Positions 7,183 through 15,973 of a stretch of 40,447 nt of DNA are shown one piece after another (the first letter of the stretch is position 1; every line of letters starts with the position of its first letter). The stretch is from positions 1-40,447 of the forward strand of contig JAIQFZ010000027.1 of NCBI GenBank assembly GCA_020073015.1, written 5' to 3'. The notes beneath the pieces were generated by a model. It saw only the letters and a list, made by a program, of their open reading frames with translations. It searched no databases and had not been told where the DNA came from. Source of the stretch: Terriglobia bacterium (GTDB lineage: Bacteria > Acidobacteriota > Terriglobia > Terriglobales > Acidobacteriaceae). Position numbers and translations under genes: made by a program.

Positions 7183-7584
7183 ATGAAATTCATGATGTTG
7201 GTCAAGCACGCCGAGAACTCTGGTCCTCCGCCCAAGGAACTCATGGACGCCATTGCGATACTCAGCGAAGAGGCGGTCAAGGACCACACGATGCTGGGGA
7301 GCGGCGGCCTCGCCCCAACTGCTCAAAGCACCCGCGTCCGGGTTTCGAAGGGGCAGCTGACCGTAACCGATGGGCCTTTCACCGAGGCCAAGGAGGTGGT
7401 CGGCGGCTATGCGCAGTTTGAGCTGCAATCGAAGGAGGAGGCGATCAAAGGAGCGGTGCGCTTCATGGAACTTCACAGGAAACACTGGCCGGGATGGGAG
7501 GGCGAGACCGAAATTCGCCAGATATTCGGGCCGGAGGACTTCGAACAATTCTGCAAGCAGCAGTTGCAGACAGCGACCAAGTAG
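7183..7584 (+). CDS. YCII/DGPF-domain protein 2
   Basis: A 133-residue paralogue of the preceding protein. It opens MKFMMLVKHAENSG, carries the family motif VTDGPFTEAKEVVGGYAQFEL and ends with EIRQIFGPEDFEQF. ATG 7183 lies eight bases after AGGAG; ATG 7177, two codons earlier, is also possible. The two DGPF proteins share fold and motif but differ much in the middle, so the duplication is old. It has its own copy of the TGTCGA-N17-CGAC promoter and is followed, after a repeat, by the sigma factor gene. Confidence 0.9.
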   Translation: MKFMMLVKHAENSGPPPKELMDAIAILSEEAVKDHTMLGSGGLAPTAQSTRVRVSKGQLTVTDGPFTEAKEVVGGYAQFELQSKEEAIKGAVRFMELHRKHWPGWEGETEIRQIFGPEDFEQFCKQQLQTATK

Positions 7585-7597
7585 ACGCACGATTCAC

Positions 7598-7716
7598 CAG
7601 GCTGCGGAAAAGTCGAATCGGTGACCTCAGCGGCTAAAAGCCGCCCATGGAAGCAGGGGCCTTATCGCAGCGCTAAAGCGCTGCGCCACCCCAAACCAGA
7701 CTTTTTCTGCAGCCTG
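7598..7716. repeat. MITE-like inverted repeat element (family E)
   Basis: Ends are near-perfect inverted repeats: CAGGCTGCGGAAAAGTC (7598-7614) and GACTTTTTCTGCAGCCTG (7699-7716). Inside are small hairpins (GCGGCTAAAAGCCGC, CAGCGCTAAAGCGCTG). A partial relative lies at 9152-9202. No coding capacity. Confidence 0.65.
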
Positions 7717-7776
7717 TCACCGCGCCAATCGCCTCGCCTTGCGCTCACGGATCGAAGCATGATGTGATCGGTAGTC

Positions 7777-9060
7777 GTGACGGCTACCGATACACATCGC
7801 GCGATCGACGCAGTTTGGAGGATCGAGTCCCCGCGGCTCATCGCCGGACTGATGCGGATGGTACGCGACGTTGGTCTGGCCGAGGATCTTGCCCAAGATG
7901 CTCTGGTCGCCGCGCTCGAGCGGTGGCCGCAGTCGGGCGTCCCGGATAACCCGGGCGCCTGGCTCATGGCTGCCGCCAAGCATCGGGCCATCGATCACTT
8001 CCGCCGGAACACGCGGCTCGAGCGCAAGCACGAGGAACTGGGCCGCGAGTTCGAAGCCAAGGAGATGGCTGTGCCGGATTTTGACACCGCCCTCGACGAT
8101 GAGGTTGGCGACGACCTCCTGCGCCTGGTGTTCATCTCCTGTCATCCGGTCCTCTCGACCGAGGCGCGGGTGGCGCTCACGCTCCGCTTGCTGGGAGGTC
8201 TGACGACCGAGGAAATCGCGCGCGCATTCCTTGCCCCGGAGCCGACCATCGCGCAGCGCATCGTCCGGGCGAAGCGGACTCTCGCCGAAAAGCGCGTCCC
8301 CTTTGAGGTTCCGCGCGGCGCTGAGCTTGCCGCGCGCCTGGCGTCGGTGCTCGAGGTCATCTACCTCATCTTCAATGAGGGCTACGCGGCGACCGCCGGG
8401 GACGACTGGATGCGGCCTGCGCTTTGTGAGGATGCCCTGCGTCTGGGGCGCATCCTGTCCGGGCTCGCTCCGCGGGAGCCCGAGGTCCACGGCTTGGTCG
8501 CGCTGATGGAAATACAGGCGTCGCGCTCGCGGGCGCGCGTGGGCCCGTCGGGAGAGCCGATCCTGCTCAACGATCAAAACCGCGCGCACTGGGATCAACT
8601 CCTCATCCGTCGTGGGGTGGCCGCGCTCGAGCGTGCCGAAGCGCTGGACAGTGTGCTGGGGCCTTACACGTTGCAGGCCGCGATCGCCGCCTGTCATGCC
8701 CGAGCGCGTACCCCGGCGGAGACGGACTGGGCGCACATCGTGACGCTCTACGAGGCGCTCGCCCAACTCGTGCCATCACCGGTTGTAGAACTGAATCGGG
8801 CGGTGGCGGTTGCGATGGCGTTCGGTCCGGCAGCGGGCCTCGAACTCGTCGAGGGTCTGGCGTCGGAGCCGGCGCTTCAGAACTACCACCTTTTGCCGAG
8901 CGTGCGCGGCGACTTCCTGGTCAAGCTCGGCCGCTTCGAGGAGGCTCGCGCGGAATTCGAGCGCGCGGCCGCCCTGACGCGCAACGCCCGTGAGCGCGAG
9001 TTACTGCTCGATCGCGCCCGTGCGCACGCACGCGGCTCGACGCCGGCTGAGCCCCAGTGA
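7777..9060 (+). CDS. ECF42-type RNA polymerase sigma factor with TPR-like C-terminal extension
   Basis: The 427-residue product has sigma-70 region 2 at about residues 15-80 (LAEDLAQDALVAALERWP, NPGAWLMAAAKHRAIDHFRR) and region 4 at about 125-175 (LTLRLLGGLTTEEIARAF, with helix-turn-helix EPTIAQRIVRAKRTLAE). A long helical C-terminal domain follows (LYLIFNEGY-like region, VELNRAVAVAMAFGPAAGLE, GRFEEARAEFERAAALTRN), the COG4941/DUF6596 TPR-like extension typical of ECF42. This group usually lacks an anti-sigma factor gene, and the C-terminal extension is thought to matter for activity. None is seen here. Start is GTG 7777, the first in frame. Two DGPF genes with matching promoters lie just upstream. 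No TGTCGA element was seen in front of the sigma gene itself. Confidence 0.92.
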   Translation: MTATDTHRAIDAVWRIESPRLIAGLMRMVRDVGLAEDLAQDALVAALERWPQSGVPDNPGAWLMAAAKHRAIDHFRRNTRLERKHEELGREFEAKEMAVPDFDTALDDEVGDDLLRLVFISCHPVLSTEARVALTLRLLGGLTTEEIARAFLAPEPTIAQRIVRAKRTLAEKRVPFEVPRGAELAARLASVLEVIYLIFNEGYAATAGDDWMRPALCEDALRLGRILSGLAPREPEVHGLVALMEIQASRSRARVGPSGEPILLNDQNRAHWDQLLIRRGVAALERAEALDSVLGPYTLQAAIAACHARARTPAETDWAHIVTLYEALAQLVPSPVVELNRAVAVAMAFGPAAGLELVEGLASEPALQNYHLLPSVRGDFLVKLGRFEEARAEFERAAALTRNARERELLLDRARAHARGSTPAEPQ

Positions 9061-9151
9061 CCAAGGCTGCGCGTGCCGCCGATGCGCCGCTGCACTCTAC
9101 CTCCGTTCCAACCGGCTCGGCCTAAAGGCGCGTTGTTCACAGACCACTTGC

Positions 9152-9202
9152 GGCATCGCTGAAGCGATGCCCTGATACTAATCGGGCGGCTTTCCGCAGC
9201 CT
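9152..9202. repeat. partial family E repeat
   Basis: Hairpin GGCATCGCT/AGCGATGCC (9152-9171) followed by TTTCCGCAGCCT (9191-9202), matching one end of the element at 7598-7716. Confidence 0.5.
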
Positions 9203-9228
9203 ACTGGCGTCGTGTCCCGTAAATTCGC

Positions 9229-9251
9229 GCCGGCGAGGGCGCCGGCGCTAC
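9229..9251. repeat. dispersed repeat, family D
   Basis: The core CGGCGAGGGCGCCGGCGCTA recurs inside mutS2 at about 18149-18170 and, diverged, at about 11803-11823. Confidence 0.6.
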
Positions 9252-9265
9252 ATTTCAATTCCTGC

Positions 9266-9430
9266 TCAGGCGGGCGTTGCTGCTCCGAGGGCTGCGGTGG
9301 CTAGCGTGCCGCCTAAGCCCATCGTCTCGACTGCGGACGAGGGGACGATGACCATGGAGCCGCGTTCTTTAATGGCCTCGCCCTTACACAACCGTTCACG
9401 GTCCAGTGGACGGGCCCTAGTGTAGGGCCG
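9266..9430 (-). pseudogene. possible C-terminal remnant of an SPFH/slipin-like protein
   Basis: Minus-strand frame ending at the TGA 9268-9266 reads GEAIKERGSMVIVPSSAVET and continues MGLGGTLATAALG. The VPSSAVETMGLGG pattern resembles the tail of SPFH/band-7 proteins. There is no start or SPFH domain upstream, so only a fragment remains. Identification is from memory and weak. Confidence 0.3.
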
Positions 9431-9447
9431 CTAGGAAGACCCGCAAT

Positions 9448-9722
9448 TCACAAGGCGGCGGTCGCGTTGTCGAAAGCCTTTTTCGCCGCCAGTTCTTCTG
9501 CGTTCTTGTTCCTCCCCAGTCGAGCACTTCGAGATGGACGCCATATTCCACGATTACGAACTGCACTTTATGTGGTGAGGGATCGCGCCAGGATACGGAG
9601 TTGCGTTGGCGGACGAGCTTTACTTCCGGACCCGCGGTCTTGTCTATATCCTGGTCGTCCAGCTTCCATAGGCTGGCTTCGTTGGGCCCTCCAAAGGAAA
9701 TCAGGAAAACGTTCCGTCCGTC
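9448..9722 (-). pseudogene. decayed gene fragment, possibly alpha/beta-hydrolase N-terminus
   Basis: A minus-strand frame reads NVFLISFGGPNEASLWKLDD and later SWRDPSPHKVQFVIVEYGVH, LEVLDWGG; the second part resembles the start of acidobacterial alpha/beta-hydrolases. After LEVLDWGG a frame change gives NKNAEELAAKKAFDNATAAL and a stop at 9450-9448. A TAG lies in frame just upstream of the fragment, next to a repeat at 9744-9786. No catalytic residues remain, so it is not functional. The region 9061-9796 holds only such fragments and repeats. Confidence 0.35.
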
Positions 9723-9743
9723 CCCGGGTCGCCCCTATGCTGT

Positions 9744-9786
9744 GGAGCTTTGCTCCGCTGGACAGCCGAGGGCGGCTGTCCCTACG
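9744..9786. repeat. dispersed repeat, family C
   Basis: GGAGCTTTGCTCCGCTGGAC followed by AGCCGAGGGCGGCTGTCCCT, two adjoining hairpins. Close copies occur at 11718-11762 and 29983-30025. Confidence 0.75.
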
Positions 9787-9796
9787 CGAACTTCAT

Positions 9797-11617
9797 TTAC
9801 TGCGTTTTTTTGTAGACCGAGCTGGAGCCGGCCTGGTTGAGGGAGAATTCGGTGACTTGTCCTTCCTGGTTGTGTTTGAAGTCCAGCGTCAAGCCGTTTT
9901 CTCCCTTGACTGCGAAGGTGGCGCCGCGCAATGGCTCGAGTTCCCAGACCTTCTGGTTCGGCAGAGTGACGGTGAGGATGTTGTCGGCCCGCACGGCAAC
10001 GACAAACTTAAAATCGGCGACCTGATAGACGCCCGCGAGCGGCTCCAAGAAGCTGCGCTCGCGCATGCGGCGATCGGGCATGCGGGTGAAGACGATGTCC
10101 TTCACGTTGGGCTCGAGCGACGAGGTCAGGCTGGAGATGTTGCCTTCCCAGTCGGTGAGAAACATGATCTCGGTTTCCTGCAGCAAATCGAGCGGGTCGT
10201 GGGGAACACGCCAGACATCGTAGTGCCAGTGCTGCGCGGTGGATTGCAGGGTGTGGTAGCTGATTTTGAGGTCGCGATCGTTGGCCGCTCGAGTTATAGC
10301 GACGGTGCCGTACGCGGGATTGGAATACTCGCCGACGTACTCATCAATCGAGTGAGAAAACTGGGTGTTGTCGCGGCGGGGCACGTAGTTCTTTTCGCGG
10401 GCCTCGTCGTCGGACTTCTTGAAGGCGAGATAACGGTCATGCTGGCGCTTGTTCCAGTCGACCGGCTCGAGGCCGAGCATGCGGTCATTGATGTTGTAGG
10501 CGAGCACTTCGCGCAGGCTGCTGCCCTCCATGTTGAGCAGGACGACGCTGCCGATGTTGTCGTCGGGCAGAAAGGAGATCAGGAGCGAGAAGCCGTCGAG
10601 GTTTCCGCCGTGCTGCACGAACTTGTGGCCGCGGTAGGTGGTGACGAACAGGCCCATCCCGTAATGGGCGTAACCGATCTCGGGATCGAGATCGGAGCTG
10701 CGCATGACCATCTGCGGACTAATCATCTGGCGGATATTCGCCTCGGAAATGATTTGATGGTCGTCGTGCTTGCCGCGATTGAGGTACATGAGCAGGTACT
10801 GAGTCATGTCCGTGAGGTTGGAGACGATGGCGCCGGCGGGACCGAGCGCCGGATCTCCGGGATAGATGGGCGCCTCGTGCGCGACTTCCTTGTCGTCTTT
10901 GCGGTAGGGATGGGCGACGTCGGTGGCGGACTTGAAGGACTCACCGAAGTTGAAGCCGGAACTGCGCATGCCGAGTGGCTGGAAAATGCGGGCTGTCACG
11001 GCGTCTTCCCAAGTGCTGCCGGCTAGTTTGCCAGCAAGGTAGCCGGCCGTCATGAACATCAGATTGTTGTATTGGAATTCGCGGCGCAGATCGCGGTTGG
11101 GTTCCAGGTAGCGCAGCCGCGCGTACATTTCTTCGCGCGTGAGGCCGGAGCGATACCAGGTGGCATCGTGGCGCGGCAGGCCGGTGCGGTGGGTCACGAG
11201 GTCGCGCGGCGTGACGCGGGCGGTGAGCACGTCGTCGTAGAGCCGGAAGTCGGGCAGGTACTCGCGCACCGGCTTGTCCCAATCGAGCTTGCCTTCGCTG
11301 GCGAGGGTGCCGAGCGTGGCCACGGTGAACGACTTGGTGATCGAGGCGATCGGGAACAGGGTTTGGTCGGTCACCGGCAAGTTGTTCTTCACGTCGCGCA
11401 GGCCGTAGCTCTTGCTCACGACCACCTTGCCGTCTTTCACGATGGCGATGGCTGCGCCCGGAACCTTCCACTCCTGCATGACGCGCTGGACGTAAACGTC
11501 GAAATCGTCGAGCAGGCCGGCAGCGGGCTTGGCAGGTGCCTTCTTCTCAGCAGCCGCGAGCGAAGAGGCCAAGCAAAGGATAAGCAGGAGAAAGCGAGTA
11601 AGGAACCATTTGCGCAT
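9797..11617 (-). CDS. exported serine hydrolase of the beta-lactamase (class C) family
   Basis: The 606-residue protein starts with a signal peptide (MRKWFLTRFLLLILCLASSL, then AAA). The catalytic domain carries the SxxK motif SITK near residue 93 (PIASITKSFTVATLG), the YxN motif YNN near 184 (EFQYNNLMFMTAGYLAGKL) and the third motif HGG (FVQHGGNLDGFS) near 340. After about residue 430 a DUF3471-like lipocalin-type domain follows (YVGEYSNPAYGTVAI, LAGVYQVADFKF). Such proteins can be D-aminopeptidases, esterases, PBP-like or lactamases; the sequence does not decide which. It acts in the periplasm. It is transcribed alone: a strong terminator stands upstream (11678-11705) and repeats flank it. 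Confidence 0.88.
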   Translation of the reverse strand: MRKWFLTRFLLLILCLASSLAAAEKKAPAKPAAGLLDDFDVYVQRVMQEWKVPGAAIAIVKDGKVVVSKSYGLRDVKNNLPVTDQTLFPIASITKSFTVATLGTLASEGKLDWDKPVREYLPDFRLYDDVLTARVTPRDLVTHRTGLPRHDATWYRSGLTREEMYARLRYLEPNRDLRREFQYNNLMFMTAGYLAGKLAGSTWEDAVTARIFQPLGMRSSGFNFGESFKSATDVAHPYRKDDKEVAHEAPIYPGDPALGPAGAIVSNLTDMTQYLLMYLNRGKHDDHQIISEANIRQMISPQMVMRSSDLDPEIGYAHYGMGLFVTTYRGHKFVQHGGNLDGFSLLISFLPDDNIGSVVLLNMEGSSLREVLAYNINDRMLGLEPVDWNKRQHDRYLAFKKSDDEAREKNYVPRRDNTQFSHSIDEYVGEYSNPAYGTVAITRAANDRDLKISYHTLQSTAQHWHYDVWRVPHDPLDLLQETEIMFLTDWEGNISSLTSSLEPNVKDIVFTRMPDRRMRERSFLEPLAGVYQVADFKFVVAVRADNILTVTLPNQKVWELEPLRGATFAVKGENGLTLDFKHNQEGQVTEFSLNQAGSSSVYKKTQ

Positions 11618-11677
11618 TATCGGCCTCCGCAGAAGCCCGCCATTTTCCCACGCGGGATCGGGAGAAGCAAACGGGAG

Positions 11678-11705
11678 AAAAAAGGGGCGCGATCGCTCGC
11701 GCCCC
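11678..11705 (-). terminator. rho-independent terminator downstream of rpoD
   Basis: On the minus strand GGGGCGCGA-GCGA-TCGCGCCCC is followed by six T. It lies about 120 nt past the rpoD stop, beyond a repeat cluster. Confidence 0.75.
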
Positions 11706-11717
11706 TGATGCTATTCT

Positions 11718-11823
11718 GCGGAGCTTTGCTCCGCTGGACAGCCGGGGGCGGCTGTCCCTACGTGGCAGATGCCAACTGCGAGGGCAAGATGCCCTCGCGA
11801 CAGCCGGCGGGACGCCGGCGCTA
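11718..11823. repeat. tandem family C and family D repeats after rpoD
   Basis: A family C copy (GGAGCTTTGCTCCGCTGGAC and GGCGGCTGTCCCTACG) is followed by a hairpin GCGAGGGCAAGATGCCCTCGC and a family D-like GGCGGGACGCCGGCGCTACA. It fills the space between the rpoD stop and its terminator. Confidence 0.7.
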
Positions 11824-11827
11824 CAGC

Positions 11828-13522
11828 TTAGTCTCTTACGCCGTCCATGAACGCTCGCAGTTTTCTGGAGCGCGAGGGGTGGCGCAGCTTGCGCAGCGCT
11901 TTCGCTTCGATCTGGCGGATGCGTTCTCTCGTCACTGCGAACGACTGGCCTACTTCTTCTAACGTGTGCTCGCTGCCGTCTTCGAGGCCGAAGCGCATCT
12001 TGATTACTTTTTCCTCGCGCGGGGTCAGCGTGCGCAACACCTGGCCGGTTTGATCTTTCAGGTTGACGTTGATGACGGCCTCGGCGGGAGAGACGACCGC
12101 GCGGTCCTCGATGAAGTCGCCCAGGTGCGAATCTTCCTCTTCGCCGATGGGCGTTTCGAGGGAGATGGGCTCCTGCGCGATCTTCAGAACCTTGCGGACT
12201 TTCGCCACCGGAATGTCCATCCGCTTGGCGATTTCCTCCGACGTCGGTTCGCGTCCGAGTTCCTGCACCAGCTGACGCGACGTGCGGATCAGCTTGTTGA
12301 TCGTTTCGATCATGTGCACGGGGATACGAATCGTACGCGCCTGATCAGCAATTGCACGAGTAATCGCCTGCCGAATCCACCACGTGGCATAAGTTGAAAA
12401 CTTATAGCCGCGGCGGTATTCGAACTTGTCCACGGCTTTCATCAGGCCGATGTTGCCTTCCTGAATCAGGTCGAGGAACTGGAGGCCGCGATTGGTGTAC
12501 TTCTTGGCAATCGAGACGACCAGGCGCAGGTTGGCTTCGATGAGCTCGCGCTTGGCCTGCTCGGCGTCCATGTCGCCCTGGATGATCTCGCGCTGGGTGC
12601 GCTTGAGGTCCTGGAACAAAACGCCGGCTTCGACTTCGAGCTTCTCGAGTTCGCCGCGGACGGCACGCGACTGCTTCTTGTATTCCTTGCGCTGCTCTTC
12701 GCTGCGCGTGGCCTCGGCCCGCTTCTCCAGGTTCTGGATCTGGCGGTCGAGCGAACGCATGCCGTCGACGGTGCGGTTGACGCGGTCGATGAGGCGTTTG
12801 CGTTCGTTGTTGGTGAAGCCGAGTTTGCGCACCGCGAGCGACACGCGCACGACGGCGCGGGCCAGGTTGATGCGGTAGCGGCGATGGTCGCGGGGACGCT
12901 TCTTCAGGTTGACCGCGGCCAGCTTTTCCACGAGCGGTGGAACTTTCTTGTAGGCCTTGTCGAGCGCGTAGATCTTGCTGAGAAAGTCCTTCAGACGTTT
13001 GTCGACGATCTCGTCGGTGATTTCCTCTTCGTCGAAGGTGACCAGCTCCTTGATGGAGCGGACGCCTTTTTCGAGGTCCTCACCCAGGGCGAGGAGTTCG
13101 CGGATCACGATCGGCGAGCGCGAAAGCGCCTTCAGAACGCGGTTTTGGCCGCGCTCGATGCGCTTGGCGATTTCGACTTCGCCTTCGCGCGTGAGCAGGG
13201 GCACGGTTCCCATCTCGCGCAAATACATGCGGACGGGGTCATTGGTTTTTTCCAGGGCGCCGGGGGTTAAGTCGAGTTCGACGTCCTCGGAGCCTTCCTC
13301 TACTTCTTCGAATTTTTTTTCCAGATCGGTCGAAGGCATCTTCGAGCTTTCGAGTACATCGATGCCTTGCGTGCCGATCGTGGTCAGCAGATCGTCGAGG
13401 TCTTCAGGAGAGTGCACATCGTGCGGGATGAGGTCATTGACCTGGTCATAGGTGAGGTATCCCTTCTCTTTTCCTGCGTCGATCAGCTTTTTAATATCCT
13501 CGTACTTGTCGTCAAGTGCCAA
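11828..13522 (-). CDS. rpoD: primary RNA polymerase sigma factor RpoD (sigma-70)
   Basis: The 564-residue housekeeping sigma factor directs core RNA polymerase to most promoters. Region 1.1 occupies the first ~80 residues, region 1.2 is at [20 protein letters not shown], and a non-conserved region with coiled-coil character follows. Region 2 has [20 protein letters not shown] and [20 protein letters not shown] with [19 protein letters not shown]. Region 3 includes [14 protein letters not shown]. Region 4 has [15 protein letters not shown] and the helix-turn-helix [20 protein letters not shown], ending in [19 protein letters not shown]. It lies downstream of dnaG on the same strand, a common arrangement. 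The 215-nt gap between them has only a weak palindrome (TTGTGCAAGCGCACAA, 13593-13608). Confidence 0.97.
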   Translation of the reverse strand: MALDDKYEDIKKLIDAGKEKGYLTYDQVNDLIPHDVHSPEDLDDLLTTIGTQGIDVLESSKMPSTDLEKKFEEVEEGSEDVELDLTPGALEKTNDPVRMYLREMGTVPLLTREGEVEIAKRIERGQNRVLKALSRSPIVIRELLALGEDLEKGVRSIKELVTFDEEEITDEIVDKRLKDFLSKIYALDKAYKKVPPLVEKLAAVNLKKRPRDHRRYRINLARAVVRVSLAVRKLGFTNNERKRLIDRVNRTVDGMRSLDRQIQNLEKRAEATRSEEQRKEYKKQSRAVRGELEKLEVEAGVLFQDLKRTQREIIQGDMDAEQAKRELIEANLRLVVSIAKKYTNRGLQFLDLIQEGNIGLMKAVDKFEYRRGYKFSTYATWWIRQAITRAIADQARTIRIPVHMIETINKLIRTSRQLVQELGREPTSEEIAKRMDIPVAKVRKVLKIAQEPISLETPIGEEEDSHLGDFIEDRAVVSPAEAVINVNLKDQTGQVLRTLTPREEKVIKMRFGLEDGSEHTLEEVGQSFAVTRERIRQIEAKALRKLRHPSRSRKLRAFMDGVRD

Positions 13523-13737
13523 GACAGATTATCCTCGGGACGGCCGCCGGTTCGCGGACGCCAACTATTCAGCGGTAGGGGTTGTTACGGAGTTGTGCAA
13601 GCGCACAAACCATACAATTGTAGCAGGTTAGGCTTGATTCCCGCCAGTCTCGCAGGTCTAATTGTTTCGCCGCCGTCTGGACGTTCCCTTCCGCTTGCTT
13701 ACTTAGATGTTGGCGCGGGCTGATTCGTTCCAGGGTC

Positions 13738-15720
13738 TCAGGACGCCTGGTCGGCTTTTTCGTCCAGTCCCGGGTCCATCAGAGCCCGCTTCAGACGCAC
13801 TTTTTCTTGCAGGAGCGCCTGCCGTTCGTCCATCGAGAGGCCGGGGCGTAGGAGCTGGCGTTGGCTGACCTCCAGCCGCCGGCGCAGATGGATGCGGCGC
13901 AACGCCCGTACCGCGCCTTCCAGCGTCTCGGGGGTGAGTTCCTCTTCTTCGTGCATCAGGATGGACGCGAGCAGGCGACGGTCATCCTCGGTCTTTGGCA
14001 GTTCCATCGCATCGGGCGTTTCGGGTCCCGCCTCCAGCAGGGCTTCGATCAGGGATTGGGAGGCCAGTCCTTCATGGAGGTGCTCCGACTGCAGCGCATA
14101 CTGCGCCTGGCGCGCGGGGTCGAATCCTTCTTCGGCGCCATCGCGGGCAGAGAGGTGTCCTTCTCCTGATTGCATCTGGGTGGCGGAGGCGAGTGCCCGG
14201 ATCAGGATGCGCTCCGCGCCGGTGACCTGGGCCTCTGCGGGAGCCTTGAGCTGCGCTGTCGAACGGGTGACGGCTGCATGCTTGAGTTCCTGACGGAGCA
14301 TGGACGAGTCGATGCCCAGTTTCTGCGAAATTTCCATGGCCAGTTCGTCGCGGACAATCCGGCTGGGTACGCGCTGGATATGCGGAAGCAGGTGATTCAG
14401 CGCTTTCACCTTGCCCTCGGGGCTGCGAACCGGGAACTGTGCGCGGGCGCGGTCGATCAAGTAGTCGAAATACTTTTGCGAATGCTTCAGGGCGTCGGCG
14501 TAGGCATCTTTGCCCTTGCGGCGGATGAAGAGGTCGGGATCGAAGCCGGTCTCGAGCGTCACCACGCGAATGTTGAATTCCTCTTCGACGAGGAGGCCTA
14601 GGGTGCGCTCGGTGGCGCGGGCGCCGGCGGTGTCGGGATCGAAGTTGACGATGACGTTCTTGGAGAAGCGGCCGAGCAACTTGGCCTGCAGTTCGGTGAA
14701 GGCCGTGCCGGAACTGGCGATCACGTTGTGAAAACCAGCGGCGTAAACGGAAATGCAGTCCATCTGGCCTTCGACCAGGATGGCGTAATCGAGTTTGCGA
14801 ATGGCTTCTTTGGCGTGGTCGAGATTGAAGAGCACGCGTGACTTGGAGTAGATGGGCGTTTCGGGAGAGTTCAGATATTTGGGGCCAGATTTTTCGTCGG
14901 TCGAAAGCGTGCGTCCGGTGAAGGCGATGACTTTGCCCTGGTCGTTGGCGATGGGGAACAGGACGCGGTTGCGGAATTTGGAGTAGATGGTCGGAGAAGC
15001 AGCTTCTGGCTTCTGGCTACTAGCTTCTGGCGAGAGGCTCTCGGCTGCAGACTTTAGGCTCTCCGCATTCGCCTCCCCAGGCTTGTCATGCTGAGCGGAG
15101 CGAAGGACCTGCTGTTCCTGAGGGCTGACGGCTGAGGGCTGACGGCTGTCTTCCTTCCACGAGAACAGACCGCTCTCGCGGAGAAGTTCTTCGTCGAACT
15201 CGCGGCGCAGGGCATCGCGCAGCAGGAAGCCGGAGTCGGGGGCGTAGCCGATGCGGAAGCGGGCGATGGTCTCCTGATCGAGGCCGCGGCTTTTGAGATA
15301 CTCGCGGGCGTTGGCGCCTTCGGGACGCTTCAGGCACTCCTGAAAGAATGTGACGGCGCGCTCATGGACGTCGAGCAGAGCCATGCGGAGCTTCGCTTCG
15401 CGCGCTTCCTGGGGGCTGGAGAAGCTGACCTTCGGCATGGGCACGCCCAGCTTCTGCGCGATCAGGCGGACGGCTTCGGGGAAGGTGATGTTCTCGACTT
15501 TCTGCACGAAGCTGAAGACGTCTCCGGAGGCGCCGCAGCCGAAGCAGTGATAGAACTGGCGCGTGGCGTGGACGGAGAACGACGGCGTCTTTTCGTTGTG
15601 GAAGGGACAGAGGCCCGAGAAGTTCTGCGCGCCCGCCTTCTTCAGCTTGACGTAATCGCCCACGATGCGGACGATGTCGGCCTGCTGTTTGAGGGCTTCT
15701 TTGAAATTGTCAGAGGTCAT
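13738..15720 (-). CDS. dnaG: DNA primase DnaG, with in-frame repeat insertion
   Basis: DnaG makes RNA primers at the replication fork. The 660-residue protein has the CHC2 zinc finger (C38, H41, C59, C62 in GLCPFHNEKTPSFS and FYHCFGCGASGDVFSF), the primase core (FRNRVLFPIANDQGKVIAFTGR, the Toprim ILVEGQMDCISVYAAGF and VNFDPDTAGARATERT) and a C-terminal helicase-binding region. Residues about 191-245, between the zinc/N-terminal core and the FRNRVLFPI strand, are an extra Ser/Glu/Ala-rich segment (RQPSAVSPQEQQVLRSAQHD and more). It is encoded by two adjacent dispersed repeats and is absent from typical DnaG. The reading frame is intact and all catalytic motifs are present, so a working enzyme with a loop is likely. 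Confidence 0.95.
   Translation of the reverse strand: MTSDNFKEALKQQADIVRIVGDYVKLKKAGAQNFSGLCPFHNEKTPSFSVHATRQFYHCFGCGASGDVFSFVQKVENITFPEAVRLIAQKLGVPMPKVSFSSPQEAREAKLRMALLDVHERAVTFFQECLKRPEGANAREYLKSRGLDQETIARFRIGYAPDSGFLLRDALRREFDEELLRESGLFSWKEDSRQPSAVSPQEQQVLRSAQHDKPGEANAESLKSAAESLSPEASSQKPEAASPTIYSKFRNRVLFPIANDQGKVIAFTGRTLSTDEKSGPKYLNSPETPIYSKSRVLFNLDHAKEAIRKLDYAILVEGQMDCISVYAAGFHNVIASSGTAFTELQAKLLGRFSKNVIVNFDPDTAGARATERTLGLLVEEEFNIRVVTLETGFDPDLFIRRKGKDAYADALKHSQKYFDYLIDRARAQFPVRSPEGKVKALNHLLPHIQRVPSRIVRDELAMEISQKLGIDSSMLRQELKHAAVTRSTAQLKAPAEAQVTGAERILIRALASATQMQSGEGHLSARDGAEEGFDPARQAQYALQSEHLHEGLASQSLIEALLEAGPETPDAMELPKTEDDRRLLASILMHEEEELTPETLEGAVRALRRIHLRRRLEVSQRQLLRPGLSMDERQALLQEKVRLKRALMDPGLDEKADQAS
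14986..15150. repeat. two dispersed repeats inserted inside dnaG (families F and A)
   Basis: Family F: iterated CTTCTGGCTTCTGGCTACTA-like units (about 14998-15030), related to 38655-38745. Family A: TGTCATGCTGAGCGGAGCGA and AGGGCTGACGGCTGAGGG (about 15084-15150). Together they add about 55 codons without breaking the frame. Confidence 0.75.
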
Positions 15721-15973
15721 GGGCGGCGCACACTACTCCACTTCATTGTGAGGCTTGGGGGCGTTGAGGGGAATATAGCAGGGACGGGATTGCTGTGGGA
15801 AAGGTGTGGAATACAGAGGTATTGCGTTGAGGTCCGAGGAAAAGTGGGCTCTTCTAGTGCGCAATTCGGGAATGGAGTAGAGGTCCCTCGACTCGCCGTC
15901 GCGTTCGCTCCGGCTCCCTCGGGATCACAGGATTTGAACGGGAACTCGCGGGGATGCTGTGTTTATTTGGTGT

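Noticed and set aside
9467-11026. 519-codon plus-strand open frame
   Set aside because: Antisense to the beta-lactamase-family gene, whose motifs are clear on the minus strand. GC-rich codon use leaves the opposite frame open.
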